A stretch of 5,624 bases of DNA from Candidatus Mesolinea sp. (lineage in GTDB: Bacteria > Chloroflexota > Anaerolineae > Anaerolineales > Anaerolineaceae): the NCBI GenBank assembly GCA_003499715.1, contig DNSH01000102.1, positions 1 through 5,624 on the forward strand, given 5' to 3'. The notes under the pieces were generated by a model. The model was not told the DNA's origin. It was given only the letters and a program-made list of their open reading frames with translations, and ran no database searches. Made by a program: the position numbers and the translations under genes. This document shows, piece after piece, positions 1 through 5,624 of this stretch (positions are counted from its first letter, which is position 1; each line of letters begins with the position of its first letter).

Positions 1-3000
1 GAAACGATTAACTACCGCCGGCTGCGGCCAGAAAAGGACGGCTTATTCGACGAAGCTATCTTCGGTCCTACCCGAGATTACCAATGTTATTGTGGCAAGT
101 ATAAGAACCAAAAATATAAAGGCATTATTTGCGATAAATGTGGTGTGGAAGTTACCCGGTCTTCCGTTCGACGGGAGCGTATGGGTCATATCGACTTAGC
201 TGCTCCAGTTGCCCATATTTGGTACACTCGTCGTGTCCCATCTTATCTCGGACTTTTATTGGATATCTCCCGTCGGAACTTGGATCGGGTATTGTATTTT
301 GCCCAGTACATCGTAACCTATGTGGACGAAGATGCCCGGCAGAAAGCGCTAAAGCGTTTGGAAGATGAGATCAGTGTTTCTGAACGCGAGCTTATTGAAA
401 AAGTCAATAGTCAAATCGCTGAAACAAAAAAGCAACGTGACCGCAAAATCAAAGAAATCGATGCCCAAATTGAGAGCATTAATCGCGCTTATGATGAAGA
501 GGTTAGCGATTTATTTGAGCCGGTAATTGCTGAAGGCCAACGATTAGAGCGTGAACTGAACGAAAAGTTAGGCCATTCTGTGCGCAAGCCGATCGTTTTT
601 AGTGTGGATGGCTTCGAGCAGACCATTATCGATGCAGGGGAAGAAGTAACTCCCAAACATCTTTCCCGTGTACAAAAGATTGTCAATGACCGCATGGAAT
701 TGCTGGAAAAAGACCTCAAAGCGGAAAAGAACCAGAAGGTCGAAGAACTACAGGTGCAGAAGGAAGCCATCCGTGCCGAATCCGAATTGGTGATGGAGGG
801 TATCCGCAACCAGTTAGAAGACCAAGAAGCCGCTACCAAAACAGAAAATGCTCGCATGCGCGATGAACTCTATGAACTGCAACCATTCACTTTTTTGAGT
901 GAGGGACGATATCGTGAGCTGAAGTCTCGCTGGGGTCAGGTATTCAAAGCCGATATGGGCGCGGAAGCCTTCCAAGACATCTTACGCCGCTTAGATTTGG
1001 ACGCGCTTGCCGAAGAGCTATGGCAAGAAGTGCGTACCACCAAAAGTAAACAAAAACGCAAGAAAGCAACCAGCCGCCTGAAGGTAGTGGAAGCTTTCCG
1101 GCGTTCAAAAAACAAACCGGAATGGATGATCCTTTCGGTTCTGCCAGTCATCCCACCTGATTTGCGCCCGATGGTGCAATTAGATGGGGGACGATTTGCA
1201 ACCTCGGACCTGAACGATCTTTACCGGCGTGTGATCAACCGCAATAACCGGCTCAAGCGCTTGCTCGAATTGGGTGCACCGGATGTCATTGTGCGCAATG
1301 AAAAACGCATGCTCCAAGAAGCTGTGGATGCACTAATAGATAACTCTCAGCATGGGCGTATGCTTTCCCGCCGTGGGCGCCGTGAGCTGCGTTCATTGAG
1401 CGATATGCTCAAGGGGAAGAAAGGCCGCTTCCGCCGTAATTTGCTCGGTAAGCGTGTAGATTATTCCGGACGCTCCGTGATTGTTGTGGGTCCAAACTTG
1501 AAGCATTATCAATGCGGTTTGCCCAAGACCATGGCATTGGAGCTGTACAAACCCTTTGTTATTGCCGGCTTGATCAAGCACGAATATACCAATAATATCA
1601 ACGGTGCCAAGCGCTTTATCATGCGCAACCGCCCAGAAGTTTGGGAAGTGCTTGAAGAAGTTATTCAAGACCGACCCGTCTTGCTAAACCGAGCGCCAAC
1701 ACTCCACCGCTTAGGTATTCAAGCTTTTGAGCCAGTGCTGATCGAGGGTAGCGCTATCCAATTGCATCCGCTGGTAACTACAGCCTTCAATGCTGACTTC
1801 GATGGTGACCAGATGGCGGTGCACGTCCCACTTTCTGGCAAAGCCGTCAAAGAAGCGCGTGAATTTATGTTAGCTAGCAAAAACCTGCTCAAGCCAGCCA
1901 GCGGCGAGCCGATTATTTCCCCTGGGAAAGATATGGTTTTAGGGGTTTATTACCTTACCATGAATCCTACCAAGCCAGAAAAAGGAGATGGCAGGGTGTT
2001 TGCAAGCATTGAAGAAGTCATCTTAGCCTATCAATTGGGCCAGGTAGACTTGCATGCACGCATTAAACTAATGACGGAAACATGGTATGACGAACAAAAC
2101 AATCGCTTACCTCAAAAAGAAAACCGATTAATCGATACAACGGTTGGTCGGGCGATATTCAATGATATTTTGCCAGAATCTATCCGATACAACAATCAGG
2201 TCTTGGAAAAAGGTGGAATCCGTGATTTGATTGGAGCGATCAATGAGGTCGCAGGCGATGATGAAACAACGAAATCGGCAGACAAGATTAAGGATATTGG
2301 CTTCCGCTATGCAACCCAATCTGGTGCCACACTCGCTGTTGCGGATATCGAAGTACCGCCAGAAAAAGCGGAAATTGTCCAACAGGCACTCTTGGAAGTT
2401 GAACGCGTACAACGCGACTATCGCCGTGGTTTGCAGACGGAACAAGAGCAAAACCAAAATATTATTAAGATATGGCAGCAAGCTACTGAAAAAGTTGGCG
2501 ATGCCGTCAAACTCCATCTTGACCCCAATGGCAATTTAGCCATTATGGCGGCTTCAGGAGCCACTAAGGGTGGTTTCAGCCCTATCACACAGTTAGCTGG
2601 AATGCGCGGTTTGATGGCAGACCCTTCGGGACGTATCATCCCGATGCCGATTCAGTCTAACTTCCGCGAAGGGCTTACTGCGTTGGAGTACTTTATCTCC
2701 ACACACGGTGCCCGTAAAGGTTTGGCGGATACAGCCTTACGCACGGCAGATGCTGGTTACTTAACGCGACGTTTAGTCGATGTCGCTCAGGACCTCATCA
2801 TCAATAATGAGGATTGTGGCACGCTCGAAGGTATTACGATTGATGCTTCTGATGATGTTGCTGGTCAATCCTTCGCTGAACGTATTTTTGGGAGATTGTT
2901 AGCTGAACGGGTTGTCTCTCCAACGACCGGTGAAGTTATCGCCGAACGAAACGAACTGCTCACCAATGAGCTGACCCGTCAAATCGTGAAAGCGGGTGTT

Positions 3001-4275
3001 ACCTCAGTTAAGGTCCGCTCTCCGCTTACCTGCGAATTAATCCATGGCATTTGTGCCCGCTGTTATGGTGTTGATTTAGGCCGTGGATCGATGGTCAACT
3101 TAGGTGCGGCAGTAGGTATTGTCGCAGCGCAATCTATTGGTGAACCTGGCACGCAGTTGACGCTGCGTACCTTCCATACGGGTGGTGTTGCTGCGGGTGG
3201 TGATATCACTACTGGTTTGCCCCGTGTGGAAGAGCTTTTTGAAGCACGCGTTGCTCCTAAGGGAGAAGCGGTAATCAGCAAAATTAATGGTGTGGTGCAC
3301 CTGATGCAATCTCCGAGAAACCCTGAGCTGCGCATTGTGCGCGTGGAACACTCCGAAATGGTTTCCGATACCTATGAGGTTTTGGAAGGCTGGGAGATTA
3401 AAGTTACCGACGAACAAGAAGTAGCCCAGGGCGAGACGATTGCGATGCGCGATGAGGAAAAAATTATCGCTCAGCATGGCGGTAAAGTGCGCATTGAGGG
3501 CAATACCGTGATTATCTCTTACGAAAATCGTGAAAGCGATGAGTACGACATTCCAACCACATCACGCTTGATCGTTACTGAGGGTCAGGTGGTAGAAGCT
3601 GGCGAACCTCTCACCGAAGGATCATTAAATCCGCATTCTATCTTGCGCATCAAGGGCCGCGAAGCAACCGAACTCTATTTGCTCAAGGAAATCCAGCAGG
3701 TTTATCGTACTCAAGGTCAGAACATCAATGATAAGCACTTTGAAGTGATTATTCGCAAGATGTTGAATAAGGTGCAGGTTACCCGTCCAGGTGATTCGAA
3801 ATACCTGCCTCAAGATTTGGTGGATAGGTTAGAAATCCGCCGAGTCAATGAAGAATTAGTTGCTAAAGGACTTCACCCAGCACGATATATTGAAGTGCTT
3901 TTGGGTATCTCCAAAGCTTCTTTGACCACGGACTCCTTCCTTTCTGCGGCGTCGTTCCAGCACACGATCAAGGTGCTGGCTAGCGCTGCGATTGCTTCTG
4001 CAAGGGATGATATGTATGGTTTAAAGGAAAACGTGATTATTGGGAAGCTAATCCCTGCAGGAACTGGTTTTGATCCAAAACGGTTTGCTGATCAGGAAGC
4101 AGCTACCCAACCTGGTGAAGGAAACATTGCTGTGAAACCCATGGAGATCATCATCGAAGAGGAAAAAGAAGAACGCAAAGAAGCTGAAACTTCAATGCTT
4201 TCCCAACCCATTGAACGAGAAATGGGCATGGAGGCTTACACCGAAAGCGAAAGCCTTTACGAAGATGAAGAATAA
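1..4275 (+). CDS. rpoC: DNA-directed RNA polymerase subunit beta' (5' partial)
   Basis: Largest catalytic subunit of RNA polymerase; with beta it forms the active-site cleft. The frame is open from base 1 and ends at TAA 4273-4275, giving 1424 residues. By comparison with E. coli RpoC about 41 N-terminal residues lie outside the window (ETINYR at the edge matches E. coli residue 42), so the full protein would be about 1465 residues. In window residue numbers: zinc site 1 is Cys29, 31, 44 and 47. A charged coiled-coil insertion follows at about 109-297. The clamp helices ([11 protein letters not shown] region) start near 411. The Mg-binding loop NADFDGDQM has Asp599, 601 and 603. The bridge helix begins near 849. 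Zinc site 2 is Cys939, 1011, 1018 and 1021. The trigger loop includes His1059 (E. coli His936) and has no SI3 insertion. An acidic tail runs from 1358. The large central and C-terminal similarity leaves no real alternative. An internal ATG or GTG start is ruled out because conserved sequence, including zinc site 1, continues to the window edge. rpoB is expected upstream. Confidence 0.99.
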   Translation, partial: ETINYRRLRPEKDGLFDEAIFGPTRDYQCYCGKYKNQKYKGIICDKCGVEVTRSSVRRERMGHIDLAAPVAHIWYTRRVPSYLGLLLDISRRNLDRVLYFAQYIVTYVDEDARQKALKRLEDEISVSERELIEKVNSQIAETKKQRDRKIKEIDAQIESINRAYDEEVSDLFEPVIAEGQRLERELNEKLGHSVRKPIVFSVDGFEQTIIDAGEEVTPKHLSRVQKIVNDRMELLEKDLKAEKNQKVEELQVQKEAIRAESELVMEGIRNQLEDQEAATKTENARMRDELYELQPFTFLSEGRYRELKSRWGQVFKADMGAEAFQDILRRLDLDALAEELWQEVRTTKSKQKRKKATSRLKVVEAFRRSKNKPEWMILSVLPVIPPDLRPMVQLDGGRFATSDLNDLYRRVINRNNRLKRLLELGAPDVIVRNEKRMLQEAVDALIDNSQHGRMLSRRGRRELRSLSDMLKGKKGRFRRNLLGKRVDYSGRSVIVVGPNLKHYQCGLPKTMALELYKPFVIAGLIKHEYTNNINGAKRFIMRNRPEVWEVLEEVIQDRPVLLNRAPTLHRLGIQAFEPVLIEGSAIQLHPLVTTAFNADFDGDQMAVHVPLSGKAVKEAREFMLASKNLLKPASGEPIISPGKDMVLGVYYLTMNPTKPEKGDGRVFASIEEVILAYQLGQVDLHARIKLMTETWYDEQNNRLPQKENRLIDTTVGRAIFNDILPESIRYNNQVLEKGGIRDLIGAINEVAGDDETTKSADKIKDIGFRYATQSGATLAVADIEVPPEKAEIVQQALLEVERVQRDYRRGLQTEQEQNQNIIKIWQQATEKVGDAVKLHLDPNGNLAIMAASGATKGGFSPITQLAGMRGLMADPSGRIIPMPIQSNFREGLTALEYFISTHGARKGLADTALRTADAGYLTRRLVDVAQDLIINNEDCGTLEGITIDASDDVAGQSFAERIFGRLLAERVVSPTTGEVIAERNELLTNELTRQIVKAGVTSVKVRSPLTCELIHGICARCYGVDLGRGSMVNLGAAVGIVAAQSIGEPGTQLTLRTFHTGGVAAGGDITTGLPRVEELFEARVAPKGEAVISKINGVVHLMQSPRNPELRIVRVEHSEMVSDTYEVLEGWEIKVTDEQEVAQGETIAMRDEEKIIAQHGGKVRIEGNTVIISYENRESDEYDIPTTSRLIVTEGQVVEAGEPLTEGSLNPHSILRIKGREATELYLLKEIQQVYRTQGQNINDKHFEVIIRKMLNKVQVTRPGDSKYLPQDLVDRLEIRRVNEELVAKGLHPARYIEVLLGISKASLTTDSFLSAASFQHTIKVLASAAIASARDDMYGLKENVIIGKLIPAGTGFDPKRFADQEAATQPGEGNIAVKPMEIIIEEEKEERKEAETSMLSQPIEREMGMEAYTESESLYEDEE
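325..891 (+). other. Coiled-coil insertion within RpoC
   Basis: In E. coli beta' the segment between VLYF and the LTEEQY...KMGAEA region is a short linker. Here the same borders, VLYFAQY and FLSEGRY...DMGAEA, are separated by about 188 residues (window residues 109-297). Residues about 109-191 and 219-290 are highly charged, Glu/Lys/Arg/Gln-rich and nearly free of Pro and Gly, with hydrophobic residues spaced as in long helices. They therefore read as two antiparallel-capable coiled-coil arms. Between them, residues about 192-218 contain a short beta-like segment ([12 protein letters not shown], then DAGEEVTP). Thermus RNA polymerase is known to carry a different, larger insertion at about this location. 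The helical structure and any function are inference. Confidence 0.75.
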
Positions 4276-4300
4276 ATCCTAATTACTCAACGTTGAATAA

Positions 4301-4330
4301 CCGAGGTGCTCCACGCACCTCGGTTTTTTT
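4301..4330 (+). terminator. Intrinsic (Rho-independent) terminator of rpoC
   Basis: A perfect 9-bp inverted repeat, CCGAGGTGC (4301-4309) and GCACCTCGG (4315-4323), encloses a 5-base loop and is followed at once by seven T residues (4324-4330). The stem is GC-rich and starts 25 bases after the rpoC stop. This is the classic form of an intrinsic terminator and probably ends the rpoC transcript. The bases before the stem do not form a matching A-tract, so it is probably one-directional. Confidence 0.93.
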
Positions 4331-4331
4331 A

Positions 4332-4342
4332 TGCTATATTAT
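4332..4342 (+). promoter_or_regulatory. Candidate extended -10 promoter for gyrA
   Basis: TGCTATATT at 4332-4340 fits the extended -10 form TGnTATAAT with one mismatch; an overlapping TATTAT lies at 4337-4342. No convincing -35 hexamer is present at the usual 16-18 base distance, where the DNA is the terminator stem. Extended -10 promoters can work without a good -35 element. Transcription would start near 4347-4349 and give a leader of about 48 bases before the gyrA ATG. The position right after a terminator and before a gene that needs its own start supports the call, but it rests on motif only. Confidence 0.55.
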
Positions 4343-4381
4343 TGCCAGTGTCACCACAAGGTGTTGTTACCTAAAACTCGA

Positions 4382-4387
4382 AAAGGG
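4382..4387 (+). promoter_or_regulatory. Ribosome binding site of gyrA
   Basis: AAAGGG, within AAAAGGGAAC, is a moderate Shine-Dalgarno match. Its AAGG core ends 9 bases before the ATG at 4396. A second GGA at 4391-4393 is too close to the start to serve. The match supports the ATG at 4396; an in-frame TAA at 4372-4374 with no start codon between it and 4396 rules out a longer N-terminus. Confidence 0.75.
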
Positions 4388-4395
4388 AACGGATT

Positions 4396-5624
4396 ATGGA
4401 CGCTACCGCTATCAAGAAAGTTAATATTAATCAAGAAATGCAGCAATCCTATCTGGATTACGCTATGAGCGTGATTGTTTCGCGAGCGTTGCCCGATGCC
4501 CGTGATGGGCTGAAGCCAGTGCAGCGCCGCATTCTTTATGCGATGTATGATATGGGACTGCGTCCAGACCAACCTTATAAAAAATCTGCTAGGATTGTAG
4601 GCGAAGTGTTGGGGAAGTATCATCCTCATGGCGACATGGCGGTTTATGAAGCTATGGCACGCATGGCACAAGATTTCTCTGAGCGCTATACCTTGGTGGA
4701 TGGTCAAGGAAACTTTGGCAGCATTGATGGTGACCCTCCGGCAGCGATGCGCTACACTGAAGCGCGTCTTTCCGAGGCAGCTGTAGAAATCCTAAAGCAA
4801 TTCGACATGGACACCGTCGATTTTGTAGATAACTTTGACGGCTCACTGCAAGAACCTCTCGTTTTGCCGGCTGCATTACCGAACATGCTTATCAATGGCG
4901 CTTCTGGCATTGCCGTGGGTATGGCAACGAGCATTCCACCACACAATCTTGCAGAGGTAATTGATGCTTTGGTGCTTATGCTCAAGCAGTGGGAACACAT
5001 CGATGATATTACCGTTGAAGACTTAATGCGCCACATCAAAGGGCCCGATTTTCCTACGGGTGGCTTAATTCTGCAGGATGAAACTTCCGATTCTTTAGCT
5101 CAAATATATGGCAGCGGGAATGGCACAATTCAACTGCGTGCGAAGACCCGCTTGGAAGAGATATCGCGCGGCAGGGTACGCATTATCGTGACTGAGCTGC
5201 CCTATATGACCAATAAATCCAGTTTGATTGAACGCATTGCCGACCTCACCCGCGAGGGAGTGCTGGAGGGCGTCGCTGATCTGCGCGATGAATCTGACCG
5301 GCAAGGCATGCGTATTGTGATTGATTTGAATAAAAATGCGGATTCTGAACAAGTGCTTAGCACGCTATATAAGCGCACAGCGATGCACAGTACATTCCGA
5401 GTCAATTTGCTCGCGTTGGTAGATGGCAGCCCGCACCGGCTTACCCTTAAGCAAAGCCTGCGCGTGTTTGCGGAGCACCGCTTGGAGGTTATCCGCCGAC
5501 GTAGTGAGTTCGAGCTGAGCAAAAATGAAGCCCGTTTACACATTCTGGAAGCCTTGCGCATTGCTATTAAGAACATCGATTTAGTGATTCAACTCATACG
5601 CAAAGCTAAAACAACAGATGATGC
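4396..5624 (+). CDS. gyrA: DNA gyrase subunit A (3' partial)
   Basis: Breakage-reunion subunit of DNA gyrase (A2B2 with GyrB), which introduces negative supercoils using ATP. The ATG at 4396 follows a Shine-Dalgarno stretch. The window holds 409 complete codons, about half of a usual GyrA of 800-900 residues, and the frame runs off the 3' edge without a stop. Visible features: the N-terminal [20 protein letters not shown] block (18-37); the winged-helix recognition region GKYHPHGD (73-80); the active-site pair Arg119-Tyr120, where Tyr120 matches E. coli Tyr122 and forms the covalent DNA link; the [11 protein letters not shown] loop (103-113); the tower domain (for example [13 protein letters not shown]); and the start of the long coiled-coil region near [14 protein letters not shown]. 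Quinolone-site residues are Met81 and Glu85, in place of E. coli Ser83 and Asp87. The C-terminal beta-pinwheel and GyrA box lie beyond the window, so a ParC-type topoisomerase IV subunit is not fully excluded, but overall resemblance favours GyrA. Confidence 0.95.
   Translation, partial: MDATAIKKVNINQEMQQSYLDYAMSVIVSRALPDARDGLKPVQRRILYAMYDMGLRPDQPYKKSARIVGEVLGKYHPHGDMAVYEAMARMAQDFSERYTLVDGQGNFGSIDGDPPAAMRYTEARLSEAAVEILKQFDMDTVDFVDNFDGSLQEPLVLPAALPNMLINGASGIAVGMATSIPPHNLAEVIDALVLMLKQWEHIDDITVEDLMRHIKGPDFPTGGLILQDETSDSLAQIYGSGNGTIQLRAKTRLEEISRGRVRIIVTELPYMTNKSSLIERIADLTREGVLEGVADLRDESDRQGMRIVIDLNKNADSEQVLSTLYKRTAMHSTFRVNLLALVDGSPHRLTLKQSLRVFAEHRLEVIRRRSEFELSKNEARLHILEALRIAIKNIDLVIQLIRKAKTTDD

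Noticed and set aside
145..147. GTG at 145 as the start of a shorter beta' protein
   Set aside because: Conserved beta' sequence, including all four cysteines of zinc site 1, is encoded upstream in the same frame back to base 1, so the GTG is an internal Val codon.
138..368. 76-codon open frame in + frame 3 inside rpoC
   Set aside because: It overlaps the conserved beta' N-terminal region in another frame and resembles no protein family.
2128..2517. 129-codon antisense open frame, the longest of several opposite rpoC and gyrA
   Set aside because: Antisense open frames of this size are expected by chance opposite long conserved genes. No ribosome site, domain or intergenic placement supports any of them.
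2231..2539. 102-codon open frame in + frame 2 inside rpoC
   Set aside because: It lies wholly within the conserved beta' coding sequence, has no recognisable domain and a composition typical of an out-of-frame read.
4287..4296. Perfect 10-base palindrome TCAACGTTGA between the rpoC stop and the terminator
   Set aside because: A palindrome of this size is not rare in 5.6 kb, there is no second copy nearby, and it lies upstream of the terminator rather than at the gyrA promoter, so an operator role is not supported.
4342..4370. Alternative gyrA promoter with TTGCCA as -35 and TGTTAC as -10, 17-base spacing
   Set aside because: The -35 is reasonable but the -10 matches consensus at only 3 of 6 positions; the extended -10 at 4332-4340 is better.
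1..5624. Search for a new defence, mobile or RNA-based system
   Set aside because: More than 97 percent of the window is conserved coding sequence of two universal genes, and the only spacer is accounted for by a terminator, promoter and ribosome site. No direct repeats, long inverted repeats or accessory genes were seen.

Overview
The window is ordinary housekeeping DNA from a bacterium. It carries the 3' nine-tenths or more of rpoC (RNA polymerase beta' subunit), a 120-bp intergenic spacer, and the 5' half of gyrA (DNA gyrase subunit A). Both genes are on the + strand and both are cut by the window edges. I found no mobile element, CRISPR array, tRNA, rRNA or previously undescribed multi-gene system.

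Layout: positions 1-4275 encode beta' from about E. coli residue 42 to its natural stop. All the invariant parts are present: both zinc sites, the NADFDGDQM catalytic loop, the bridge helix and the trigger loop. Positions 4276-4395 hold a strong intrinsic terminator (4301-4330), an extended -10 promoter candidate just after it (4332-4340) and a Shine-Dalgarno stretch (about 4382-4387). Positions 4396-5624 encode GyrA from its ATG through the catalytic Tyr120 to about residue 409.

Organism: base composition looks intermediate by eye. The beta' lacks the large trigger-loop insertion (SI3) of Proteobacteria. It carries a coiled-coil insertion of roughly 190 residues between the N-terminal zinc region and the clamp, and an unusual SGATKGG sequence at the start of the bridge helix. 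Together these suggest Chloroflexota (an Anaerolineae-like lineage). This is inference from memory of the families, not a database result, and I put it at about 0.6.

How the genes relate: both products act in the cytoplasm or nucleoid, one transcribing DNA and the other relieving the positive supercoils that transcription and replication create. The terminator and the promoter behind it suggest that gyrA is transcribed separately from the upstream (presumably rpoB-rpoC) operon despite the close spacing. The points most worth a second look are the beta' coiled-coil insertion, the altered bridge-helix hinge, and a GyrA quinolone-site motif with Met in place of the usual Ser.
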